Shown piece by piece: positions 12,921 through 22,233 of a stretch of 64,000 bases of DNA. Source of the stretch: Pseudofabraea citricarpa. Taxonomy: Eukaryota; Ascomycota; Leotiomycetes; Helotiales; Dermateaceae. The notes under the pieces were generated by a model. It did no database searches. It was not told the origin of the DNA and was given only the letters and a program-made list of their open reading frames with translations. The stretch covers positions 868,001-932,000 of the forward strand of contig JAPWGK010000016.1 in NCBI GenBank assembly GCA_029641185.1, read 5' to 3'. Both the position numbers and the translations under genes were made by a program. Position 1 is the first letter of the stretch; each line of letters begins with the position of its first letter.

Positions 12921-13288
12921 CCTTAAACACAGCCCCTGACTGGCGCAGCGATTGGATCGCTAAATTCTTCTCGCCTGCAAAGGGCGCTGATCGACGTCAC
13001 ATCCCCAGGTAACATTTCACAACTTCCTAATACTGCTGCTGTGTACAAGAAACAATACAAATCCCGACTTCAAGCCTGGTGATTTATTGGCTTGCTCTTT
13101 TGATGTTTCCCTTCTTGGCTCGTAAACTTGTCCTGCACAATTCCTACTCCAATCTCGTTTCTCTGCTGTGCCTCATACGTGCCATGTGCCGCAGCGAATG
13201 ATGTCAAAGCTCCGCAAGTGCCTAGCTGGCGCCCCATCAAACGTCAGATTCTCCCAATTTTAACATCGGTACTGCGTATGTGAGAAAA

Positions 13289-13294
13289 TATAAA
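13289..13294 (+). promoter_or_regulatory. TATA box of GH43 gene
   Basis: TATAAA within GAAAATATAAACGG, 139 bp upstream of the ATG and the best TATA candidate in the upstream region. It leaves room for a short 5' UTR. Confidence 0.5.
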
Positions 13295-13333
13295 CGGCAC
13301 TCAGCAGAACGACAACATCACGAGATATCTAGG

Positions 13334-13343
13334 TACCTAGGTA
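13334..13343. promoter_or_regulatory. Palindrome TACCTAGGTA, copy 3
   Basis: Third exact copy, overlapped by a further CTAGGTACC unit, 90 bp upstream of the GH43 ATG and just downstream of its TATA box. Confidence 0.35.
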
Positions 13344-13432
13344 CATAAACTCCCGGATACAAAAGAGCAATTGCGAGTTCCGTTGTACATTTCTCGTTTC
13401 TGTTTCTAACAAGCGCCTCTTTCATCATCATC

Positions 13433-14410
13433 ATGTCACGATTCTCTCTCTCTGCTACAGTGGCAGTGGCGGTTACATGCTTAACCAGCACGACATATGC
13501 TTCTCCTTTAGAGCAGCTCTCGCGCAGGCAAGATATCAGTCCGGTGATTGATATCAATTTCCCGGATCCCGGCATCGTTAAAGGTCTCGATGGCAATTGG
13601 CACGTCTACGGAACGAACAACGGCGTCAATGTGCCCATGGCCACGGCATCCAGTCTCGAGGGTCCATGGACCGTCAGCGGCAACGCCTTACCTACCGTGG
13701 GAGAATGGTCTAGCGGAGCGAATATATGGGCTCCAGATGTTCTCCAGGTCGCAGATGGGAGTTTCGTTCTGTACTACTCGGGCGAGGCAGCGTCGACTCC
13801 GGGGAAACATTGTATCGGTACTGCTACGTCCGCTACAGCAGCCGGACCATTCGTGGCTCAGGCAGACTCAATGGCTTGTCCGCTCTCTCAAGGAGGGGCG
13901 ATTGATTCTGCTGGGTTCATAGACACGGATGGTTCCGTGTACGTCGTATATAAGGTCGACGGCAACGCTATCGGGAACGGAGGATCGTGCGGTAACACCG
14001 TCGAGCCCATCGTGCCCACGCCCATCATGCTACAGAAGATGGCAGCTGACGGGATCACGGCCGTCGGGGAACCCACGCAGATCCTCGACCGCGGCCAGTA
14101 CGACGGCCCGCTGATCGAAGCGCCCTCTCTCGTGCGCACCGACGCCGGCTTGTATATCCTCTTCTTCTCCAGCAACTGCTTCTCCACCACGCTCTACGAC
14201 ATCTCGTACGCCACAGCCACGAGCGTCGCGGGCCCCTACACCAAGAGCGCCGCGCCCCTGCTGGTCACGGGCAATTATGGTCTCGAGGCACCCGGCGGTG
14301 CGTCGGTCCTCAGAGATGCGTCGGCTATTGTCTTTCATGCCAACTGCCCCGCGGGAAGGTGTATGTTCCAGAGACCGATCACCATTAGCGGGAACGTCGT
14401 TTCGACCTAA
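13433..14410 (+). CDS. Secreted glycoside hydrolase family 43-like enzyme
   Basis: Intronless, 325 aa. A signal peptide covers residues 1-23 (hydrophobic VAVAV core, ending TYA), followed by a Kex2-like RR at 31-32. The body has the five-bladed propeller signatures of GH43: FPDPGI with Asp45 as likely general base, NIWAPDV at 98-103, GGAIDSAGFIDTDGSVYVVYK with Asp158 as likely pKa modulator, and LIEAPSL with Glu229 as likely general acid. Family members cleave arabinan or xylan side chains and related beta-linked pentoses; substrate cannot be read here. A secreted plant-wall-degrading role is inferred. The ATG follows a CATCATCATC tract and opens directly into the signal peptide. No extra carbohydrate-binding module is present. 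Confidence 0.88.
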   Translation: MSRFSLSATVAVAVTCLTSTTYASPLEQLSRRQDISPVIDINFPDPGIVKGLDGNWHVYGTNNGVNVPMATASSLEGPWTVSGNALPTVGEWSSGANIWAPDVLQVADGSFVLYYSGEAASTPGKHCIGTATSATAAGPFVAQADSMACPLSQGGAIDSAGFIDTDGSVYVVYKVDGNAIGNGGSCGNTVEPIVPTPIMLQKMAADGITAVGEPTQILDRGQYDGPLIEAPSLVRTDAGLYILFFSSNCFSTTLYDISYATATSVAGPYTKSAAPLLVTGNYGLEAPGGASVLRDASAIVFHANCPAGRCMFQRPITISGNVVST

Positions 14411-15723
14411 GTGCTAGGTGAGGGCTGGGGTGGGCTCGGCTTTGTATTTAGTTTGTGATGATACCTTGTGGATTTGTGTATATCTATTTATGTATAAAGT
14501 TTTTCGAGAGAGACATGCTTTTTCCCGGAGCTGGTTTGCTCTGCTTTGCTTCGCTTGATGCTACTTAGCTTGTTGCTGCTTAGCTTGTTGCTGCTTGGGT
14601 GCTCGTTTTACTTCATGGCATGTTCAGAATGTGGTTCGTTTCCGTACATGTGAGTGATACTGGTGAGAATTGATTCATGGATATCGAGCATTAGTTTGCT
14701 ACGCCGAAAGCAAGATCCCGTCTTATCTCTTCTGGTTTGTGGCTCGGTAATCTAGATGTGCAGGTAAGCTTGTAACTTACTTGCTTGCTTTCACGGTCTC
14801 GTTTGTTTTCACATACAGTTTTAGGGCCTGTTTTGCATACTCCGCAGCAGTGGGTAAGCAATGTTTTGCTTGAATGTAAATTTATGATTGGAGAACGATG
14901 GTGATCCCTGATCTCTATAGAATATATAGGAGCGCGAGTTTGATATTTTTCTTCTCTTTTCTAATGTTCAGAAGTCAGAAGATGCTATTCTCAGTTTGAT
15001 ATTCCTAAGCGAGGGTCATTTAATTCCCTTCCTTAAAAAGAGCAAGAAAGATTCGCATGTTAAATTCCCGATGCAAGAAAGCGTCTTATTTTGGATTGAA
15101 TTGTAATTTGATTTGGCTGTAAGTCAAGTTCGTAATTCCTAAAGACTTCGAACCTTCTCATTTAAGTGATGATGTCACATGTTGCGCAACAATCACGTGG
15201 CATTTCTGAAGACCCGCGGGTCGGGTTAACCTGAATCCGTGCACATATCTTGCTGCCTTCTGCTGACACCAGGCTTCCACCCGAGCTGATGGTTTTCATT
15301 TGAAGATATATACAGGGTGGGTACTTGGGTCGCCTTGTTGAAACAGATGCTTCTTCACTGACCTCAAAGTGCCAAGGATTCGCAAAAGCACGACTTAATG
15401 CCCAGCAATGATTCGTAACGCATCATGCTTGCCGCAAGGTGTCCAGCATCGCCGCCACGTATACAGCTTTCTAATTACGGCGTCTGCGATGTGCTCAGTT
15501 CTTGCCTCTGTTGTTTGCAATCAGGCAGACACTTGGTCTAATAGTTGAATATCCAAGTGCTTGCCGTTGGTGATAGTTCATCAGCATCTATCTACATTGG
15601 GTTTATATTACCAAGTCACATTCATCTGTCACAATACACCACCATTCATCAACTTGACGTCGATTTGTTCGCCCTGCAACGTTGATCGTGAGCAAGCTGA
15701 GAACGTACCGGGACCGGCTCGGA
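14411..15723. other. Intergenic between GH43 and ABC transporter genes
   Basis: AT-rich and gene-free, with the 3' UTR of GH43 on the left and the promoter of the transporter on the right. It includes a 15-bp tandem duplication at 14564-14596. No TATA box stands out before the transporter start. Confidence 0.55.
14564..14596. repeat. 15-bp tandem duplication
   Basis: Two perfect copies of CTTAGCTTGTTGCTG plus the first three bases of a third, just downstream of the GH43 gene. Confidence 0.85.
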
Positions 15724-18700
15724 ATGTCTTTCTTCTGTTCATCTCCTCTCTGGAGAGATGGGCACATTTCGGAGTGCGCCCAGAAAAACTATCTGAACAA
15801 TCTCATACCTTTGGCGACATGCTTGCTCTCCTTTTTGCTGTTGCTGTTCGCTTCAACTCGCTTATATATCCGTCAGTATAAACACAAAGGCAATGGTTAT
15901 GAATCTGTAGCCGTTATGGAGGAGGAGGAGGAGGAGGAGGAGGAGGAGGAGGAGGAGGAGGAAGTGCGTGCCGCTCAAGAAACCACCACAACTCAGCCAT
16001 TAATCACAACCACGATTAGCCCACGAGTAACAGTTTTGGAAGCCCTCATGTTGGTAACAGACATTGCTCTAGGCCTTTCTCTTCTCCTCCTTGGTCGCAA
16101 CAAGTACAAACAATCATCGCGTCTTGCTTTGATAATATTTCCCGTATATCTGCTTCTACTTCTTATGGGCCGGAATTGGATGACGGCAAAGAACCCCAGG
16201 ATGAGTAGCCATCTCCGGTTACATTCGACTCTTCTATATGGCGTGCAATGGCTCTGTATACTGGTGGTTGGGCACGCTGTCGTAGTTGACTATCATGAGT
16301 TTGGAGACTTCTGGCGTATCGCGGTCTTAGCTCGCTTTGCCATATTTACAACACTCTGTCTTGTTCATTTCACAGCACCCAGGTTGCCAAGCCAGTCAAC
16401 TTTTACCAGCAGCCAATTTCCCTCCAAGCTAGGAAAGGATGAGATGGCCAGCCTGTTTTCAAAGCTAACATATTCTTGGGCCAATGGTCTCGTATGGAAG
16501 GCATATCGCGGCACAATAGAGGCTTCAGATCTCTATCAATTAAACCACGACCAGACATCTATAGTGGTTGTCCCAAAGTTTCGTACTGCGGCGGCGGCAA
16601 CCTTCTCTCTTCTGTGGAAGCTCTTTCATTTCTTCAAATACGACTACCTTATGCAAGGAGCATGGGCAACAGTAATGAGCTTCACCGTATTCCTTCCGGC
16701 AATACTGATGAGACTTATACTTGAGTATCTAGAGTCTCCTAGTATCGCGAGCCGCAGTACAGCCTGGCTCTATGTGGCTGGACTTCTGGTATCAGGGTTG
16801 ATAACCAGCATCGCTGATTGCCAATGTTCTTGGACTGGGGACAAGATCAGTGCCAAAATACGCACCGTTCTAATTAGTGAGATATATGCCAAGGTCCTAC
16901 GGAAAAGAATGGTAAAAACACCCCATACGTCATCACAATCCGAATCGAACGAGGGAACCAACACGGAAAATCAAGCCAGTGATGGTAACATCCTCAATCT
17001 GATATCGGGTGATGCTGATTTCATCAGCTTTATCGGTTCGAATCTTCATTTGATGTGGGTCAGCTTCCCCATACAGACGACCCTCGCTACATACATGCTT
17101 TACCGACTCCTGGGGCCTAGTGGTGTGATAGGGGTACTCATCATGGTTACCCTTCTCCCCCTGAATGTCCTACTCTCCAAGAAGGTAGCAGCGGTACAGG
17201 CTCGTGTGTTAGCTGCGAGTGATGCACGGATACAATCTAGCAACGAGCTCATCCACAACATTCGTACTATCAAGTACCTCGCATGGGAGGTTCCCTTCCG
17301 AGAAAGAGTGTTGGAAAAGCGACGAGTAGAGCTTAAGCGGATGCGAACTCGATTTATTTGGTGGTCAATATCTATGACTCTCTTCCATTCCTTACCGTTC
17401 ATTGTGACCATCTTGACTTGCTTCTTCTACACCGTCATTTGGGGCAATGACCTAGGAACTGCGACCGCTTTCCCCGCATTAGCTCTGTTTACAATTATTC
17501 GCATTCCCTTGAATCGGATGGCCGACTCCATCTCTTTTGTGCTTCAAGCTCACGTTTCTGTGCTCCGTATCGATAAGTTTCTTAAAGAACGAGAAACCGA
17601 TAAATATACTCAGCTTGCACGCAATGAGAGTCCTATCATTGGCTTTGAAAATGCCACTCTTGCATGGCCAGTCAGTGGAGAGTCTTTTGCCGCGACTCCA
17701 GATAGCGCTCCATATACGGATCTACCATCGACGCAACCATTCCGGCTACAAAGTCTCCAAACCAAGTTCCAAGAAAATGCGTTGAATATAGTTTGCGGTC
17801 CCAGTGGATCCGGGAAATCATCACTCCTTCTCGCTCTTCTGGGTGAAATGGAACTGATTAGTGGCCAAGTCTTTCTTCCCCACGAGCCACTAGGGGGTTT
17901 GCCAGGTGACCTGGGGGGTTTACAGAACGGCTCGAATCGTCTATCAACGATTACCGCGTACTGTCCACAAGAGGCTTGGATACTAAATCAAACCATTCGA
18001 GCCAACATTCTGTTCGGCCTCCCTTTCAATAGCCGTCGTTATAGTATGGTGCTAGATGCTGTCGCCTTAAATCAAGATCTTACTGCACTTGACAAAGGAG
18101 ACGAGACGCTGGCCGGAGAAAATGGAAACCGTCTCTCAGGAGGCCAGAAGCAAAGAGTCGCATTGGCTAGGGCATTGTATAGCCTTGCCAAATATGTCCT
18201 TCTTGACGATTGTCTCAGTGCAGTGGACTCGCGTACCGCCAATCGCATCTTCTTTCACGCCCTCAAAGGACCGCTAATGCAAAACCGTACTTGTATCCTT
18301 GCTACTCACAATACTCGGCTGGTTATTCCACATTGTGATTATATCATTCTCCTTGATTCTGGACGGGTTAAAGGCAAGGGCACGGCAGAAGATCTTGTCT
18401 CTGCGGGCTTCTTTAACCCCGATGTCATAAAGGAAAGGGCAGAGACAGTACCGTCAGCTCCTTCGAAACAGAAATCAGATGAAAGTTTTAGCCTAACCAA
18501 CCTTGATTTACCCATCAACAGTGTCTCGTCGCATATATCCCTGGACACGGAAACCACCGACGGTGATGACTATCATCCGGAATCAGAATTCAAGCCCGGC
18601 TATGCGGAAAACAAATCAGAGGGTGCAATCGCCTGGCCTATTATTAGGTTTTATTTGGCCGCAATGGGTGCTCCCTGGCACTGGGCTATCGTCCTTCTGG

Positions 18701-20475
18701 GCTTTGTGGCGCAACAAGTGATTTCACTTGGGACGAATCTGTGGATTAAGGAGTGGGCGTCTCAATATGACCGACTCGCGATGAGAAATGCATCCTTCGC
18801 GGCCTCAGAAAACAATGACAGAAGCCAACCTGAAAAGGTTGATGCAGCATATTACCTGGCAATCTACTCCGTGGTTTGTCTAGCGTTTGCGTTGATTACG
18901 TTGCTCCGTGATGGCATCACACTCTTTGGAGCGCTCAGGGCATCATCTAAAATTTATGAACGTCTCCTAAATTCGATTCTCCATGCAAAACTGCTCTTCT
19001 TCGACCTTGTTCCGCTTGGGCAAATTACCAACCGATTTTCAAGCGACGTTCGCGCGATTGACCAGTCGCTGGCCACTTTTTCGATCAGCGCATTCCAACT
19101 TCTGTCGTCGATCGTGATGGTCATTATTCTCATCTCGATTGTGCTACCAGGATTTCTTTTCGTGGCCGTATTCGTGTGCTTAGCCTATTACTGTGTCATG
19201 GCGGTGTACATCAACAGCTCACGAGACCTCAAGCGCATTGAGGCGGTCGAGCGATCGCCTCTCTACCAACAGCTTGGAGAAACCCTCTCAGGGTGCGTCA
19301 GTATCCGAGCGTATGGGCGAACATCCATGTTCACGGCACAGAATCGTACCCTCGTTGACCGATTCAACCAGCCGTATATCCTCCTCTGCGCTAGCAAGGA
19401 ATGGTTAACATTTCGTATTGGATTTCTAAGTTCACTCATTTCTTTCATGACGGGTGCATTTGTGGTCGGGAATCCTGGGGGTATCAATGCGGGTGCCGCT
19501 GGTCTTGTTCTCACTTATGCAGTGAACTTCACCGAGAATGTTATGTGGCTTGTGCAGGTCTACGCCATTATCCAACAGGACTTCAACTCTGTTGACCGCA
19601 TTGTTGAATATACCCAAGCCGATCAGGAAGCCGTAGTGCCCCCAAAGAAGTCAAGTTACGATTTGCCCCATGATTGGCCAACCCGGGGTCATGTTCGTTT
19701 CCAAGATTATACCACACGGTATGCCCCGGACCTCGACCCAGTTCTAAAGAACGTCAGCTTTGAGGCGAAGCCTGGACAGCGCGTTGGCATAGTTGGACGT
19801 ACGGGCGCAGGCAAGAGCACTCTCACACTGGCACTCATCCGAGGACTGGAGGCCGATAGTGGTCTTATCAGCATCGACGGCATCGACATCGGGTCTGTTA
19901 CGCTGGAGCAGCTGCGCCAGATAGTGACCGTCGTCCCGCAGAACCCAACACTATTTGACGGCAACCTACGTGACAATTTAGACCCTCTACACCGTCATAG
20001 CGACGATGAGATGCTCAAGTTGTTAAGAACTGTCCGTCTCATCGACACGGCGGATGCTACCGAAGCTCAACAAGTATCCGGGGATGACAATGGCCCGAGC
20101 CTGGATGATCCAGCTACCGCTCTGTCTCAAGGCCAACGCCAACTGCTGTGTATTGCGCGAGCATTGCTACGGCGCTCCCGTATCCTCGTACTTGACGAAG
20201 CGACAGCTTCCGTCGACCATGCCGCAGATGCACGCATCCAGGCAGGACTACGTGCAAGCGTCGCCGCCGGTACTACTGTTTTGACAATTGCACATCGGCT
20301 GCAGACTATCGCTGACTATGATCATATCGTGGTACTGGATGATGGCCGTGTGGTCGAGCAGGGTGCCGTCGGCGAATTGCTACAGCACCGTGGGAACGGT
20401 GCGGTTTTCCGTCGCTTGTGTGAGGAGTCAGGAGATATTGAGGCCATCGAACGCTCTGCTAAGGGTGTTGTATAG
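15724..20475 (+). CDS. ABCC-type (MRP) full-length ABC transporter
   Basis: Intronless, 1583 aa from the first ATG of the frame; the frame itself is open upstream to about 15682 but without an earlier ATG. The order is an N-terminal hydrophobic TMD0-like region (~30-230) with a Glu15 run coded by a GGA/GAG repeat at 15919-15963, then TMD1, NBD1, TMD2, NBD2. NBD1: Walker A GPSGSGKS at 692-699, LSGGQ at 804-808, Walker B LLDD with Asp829 replacing the catalytic Glu. NBD2: Walker A GRTGAGKS at 1358-1365, degenerate signature LSQGQ at 1467-1471, LDEATASVD with Glu1492. This asymmetry is typical of ABCC proteins such as yeast Ycf1, Bpt1 and Ybt1. It is probably a vacuolar or plasma-membrane exporter of conjugates, bile-acid-like compounds or toxins; substrate unknown. 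No biosynthetic neighbour suggests one. Confidence 0.93.
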   Translation: MSFFCSSPLWRDGHISECAQKNYLNNLIPLATCLLSFLLLLFASTRLYIRQYKHKGNGYESVAVMEEEEEEEEEEEEEEEVRAAQETTTTQPLITTTISPRVTVLEALMLVTDIALGLSLLLLGRNKYKQSSRLALIIFPVYLLLLLMGRNWMTAKNPRMSSHLRLHSTLLYGVQWLCILVVGHAVVVDYHEFGDFWRIAVLARFAIFTTLCLVHFTAPRLPSQSTFTSSQFPSKLGKDEMASLFSKLTYSWANGLVWKAYRGTIEASDLYQLNHDQTSIVVVPKFRTAAAATFSLLWKLFHFFKYDYLMQGAWATVMSFTVFLPAILMRLILEYLESPSIASRSTAWLYVAGLLVSGLITSIADCQCSWTGDKISAKIRTVLISEIYAKVLRKRMVKTPHTSSQSESNEGTNTENQASDGNILNLISGDADFISFIGSNLHLMWVSFPIQTTLATYMLYRLLGPSGVIGVLIMVTLLPLNVLLSKKVAAVQARVLAASDARIQSSNELIHNIRTIKYLAWEVPFRERVLEKRRVELKRMRTRFIWWSISMTLFHSLPFIVTILTCFFYTVIWGNDLGTATAFPALALFTIIRIPLNRMADSISFVLQAHVSVLRIDKFLKERETDKYTQLARNESPIIGFENATLAWPVSGESFAATPDSAPYTDLPSTQPFRLQSLQTKFQENALNIVCGPSGSGKSSLLLALLGEMELISGQVFLPHEPLGGLPGDLGGLQNGSNRLSTITAYCPQEAWILNQTIRANILFGLPFNSRRYSMVLDAVALNQDLTALDKGDETLAGENGNRLSGGQKQRVALARALYSLAKYVLLDDCLSAVDSRTANRIFFHALKGPLMQNRTCILATHNTRLVIPHCDYIILLDSGRVKGKGTAEDLVSAGFFNPDVIKERAETVPSAPSKQKSDESFSLTNLDLPINSVSSHISLDTETTDGDDYHPESEFKPGYAENKSEGAIAWPIIRFYLAAMGAPWHWAIVLLGFVAQQVISLGTNLWIKEWASQYDRLAMRNASFAASENNDRSQPEKVDAAYYLAIYSVVCLAFALITLLRDGITLFGALRASSKIYERLLNSILHAKLLFFDLVPLGQITNRFSSDVRAIDQSLATFSISAFQLLSSIVMVIILISIVLPGFLFVAVFVCLAYYCVMAVYINSSRDLKRIEAVERSPLYQQLGETLSGCVSIRAYGRTSMFTAQNRTLVDRFNQPYILLCASKEWLTFRIGFLSSLISFMTGAFVVGNPGGINAGAAGLVLTYAVNFTENVMWLVQVYAIIQQDFNSVDRIVEYTQADQEAVVPPKKSSYDLPHDWPTRGHVRFQDYTTRYAPDLDPVLKNVSFEAKPGQRVGIVGRTGAGKSTLTLALIRGLEADSGLISIDGIDIGSVTLEQLRQIVTVVPQNPTLFDGNLRDNLDPLHRHSDDEMLKLLRTVRLIDTADATEAQQVSGDDNGPSLDDPATALSQGQRQLLCIARALLRRSRILVLDEATASVDHAADARIQAGLRASVAAGTTVLTIAHRLQTIADYDHIVVLDDGRVVEQGAVGELLQHRGNGAVFRRLCEESGDIEAIERSAKGVV

Positions 20476-21086
20476 AACCTGGATCTAGAAGAAGGGGAAT
20501 ATCGGTGATATTTACCAAGAGTTCCATTCACGTTGTCAAATGCAGGCATTGGATGCACATTCGGCTGACTCGATTTCTTTGCCATAACTCTGTCACATTG
20601 TCTTTTTCTTCTCTTTGGAGACGATTTCTATTTGGTGTCATTCTTTTCCTCTCTCTCCCTTTCAGAATATAGAGTTTCTTCTATCATGACAAACATGTCA
20701 TCTTCGTGTTGAGCATTGCAGTTGGCATTACTACATACATCATTGAATTAAAATGCATTGGCATTTATATTTGCTCGCTCAATGAGATTTGAAGACCAGG
20801 AACTCTCAAAGACAAGAGGATTTGGAGAAACAGCAACTGTGTTTCAGGATTATAGATTTGCAAGGGAATATTCTACAAACGTCTCGTTCGTCCTCGCTAA
20901 TATGTTCTTTATCGCTTAATTCCCAATTTGCCATCCCAAGCCTAGTACATATCTGCTATTTCTCTCTATAACAGCTGCAAAGTATCTTCTTGTGTTCTCC
21001 AAACCATCACGCTTACACAACTCCACCACTACCACTATCCTCATTTCCGTCATTAAAGCCATATCGTCGACAAACAAGTCGGAAAG
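20476..21086. other. Intergenic between ABC transporter and first 2EXR gene
   Basis: No gene seen. The final 100 bases (CACC/TACC-rich, CT-rich) look like the 5' UTR of the 2EXR gene. Confidence 0.55.
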
Positions 21087-22233
21087 ATGGACGACCTCTT
21101 GCTTGCGGAATTCGTTTATTTTCCAGACCTTCCTGCAGAGATTCGCCTTGAAGTCTGGAACCTCGCACTGCCCGACACTCGATTCATCGAAATCAGATCA
21201 TGTCCAGGAAGCATAATGACTGGCTACAACCCCGAGACTAGCGAAGATTGCAGCGGTCATCGGCGGGAGTTGGCTGCCAGCTGTCGAGACGGTGCTTACC
21301 CCTTGACTCATAACCTGTGGAAGCTGTTCTGTCCCGAGAAGGCGCCAGCATTATTTTTCGTCTGCCAAGAATCACGAAGTGTCGTCAAGAAGACCTACCA
21401 ACCCTTCCGGGGTCCTGCATCACGTTCTCCCACCATCTTCTGCGACTTCTCGAAGGACGTCCTGGTATTTTCTAACAAGCGTTGTCAACTTTTGTTCGAT
21501 GCTGTCGTCCTCGAGATGGGTTGTAGGCTGGTAAAACAGGTTACGCATCTTATGCTTGAGGATTTCTCACCTCCTGAAGGACTGGTTTTGGTTCAATTTC
21601 CTAGTCTCAAAACATTGTACTACGCCGAAGATTTTTACAGTCCAGAACTACCCAAAAACTGTAGTTTGAACGTAGTAGGATTCCTTGATTTTATGGTGCA
21701 ACCTAAATGTCAACGCTGCGGAAAAAGTTACCCCGCCTGTATGTCTCAAGGGCAACGCCGATGCCTTTGGACCCATCAAATCATGAGAACCGGAGATATG
21801 GAGTACTCCTTCAATCGGGCTCTCGATTTGGATGGTGATTGGAAGGCTCCTGAATTGATTGTTGGGCAAGTCGTCTTCTCTGAACATGCCGACCTCGAAT
21901 GGGTTTTCATTGAACATCGCTGGAAGCTTCGTTCTCATTCCACATTTGTGGTATGTCTCCTCTACTCTAAATTCTATAAGTGATTTACTAATCCGTTCAT
22001 TACAGCCCGGCTTGCGAGAAGATCACAGCGTACACCACTACTGCGACGAGCCAAGCGAGGACTGCCGATCGACATCGTTCATCAGAGGACCAGGCTTTAG
22101 ATACTACTTGTCCCATGACCACTTTCCGTGCCGACATAACAAGCTGGTTTGGAGGAGTATGGAACCACATCTTCTGGATCAAGATTTGGGCCCTAGACTC
22201 GATGACTGGCCGTGCTTGGTTCCTACCAATTGA
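21087..22233 (+). CDS. 2EXR domain-containing protein, tandem copy 1
   Basis: Two exons, 21087-21950 and 22006-22233, 363 aa. The 55-nt intron begins GTATGT, has a TTACTAATC branch site, ends TACAG, and is phase 0. The N-terminus matches the fungal 2EXR family: FPDLPAEIRLEVWNLALP then IEIR give the two E-x-R motifs (Glu18-Arg20 and Glu35-Arg37), followed by FFVCQESRSVVKKTYQPF and a CDFSKDVLVF strand. A Cys-rich insert (KCQRCGKSYPAC) lies near residues 209-220. The second exon carries FRYYLSHDHFPC. The molecular function of 2EXR proteins is unknown to me. It is the most divergent of the tandem trio, with an extra insert (residues ~45-70) before the CQES block. Confidence 0.85.

Larger units (their letters stand above)
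6501..13432. other. AT-rich gene desert with possible decayed coding fragments
   Basis: Almost 7 kb with no intact gene on either strand. Composition is AT-rich with many stops. A few blocks look coding-like but are cut by stops: for example 9658-9849 on the plus strand gives a polar, Trp-containing 63-residue stretch ending GFRFLNRIPEDDW..., preceded by an in-frame TGA; and about 8780-8960 reads open with no family match. No terminal repeats, transposase or reverse transcriptase motifs were seen. A decayed gene or ancient repeat is possible but unproven. Confidence 0.5.

Noticed and set aside
15682..15723. Upstream extension of the ABC transporter
   Set aside because: The frame is open but begins with TTG, not ATG; the first ATG is at 15724.
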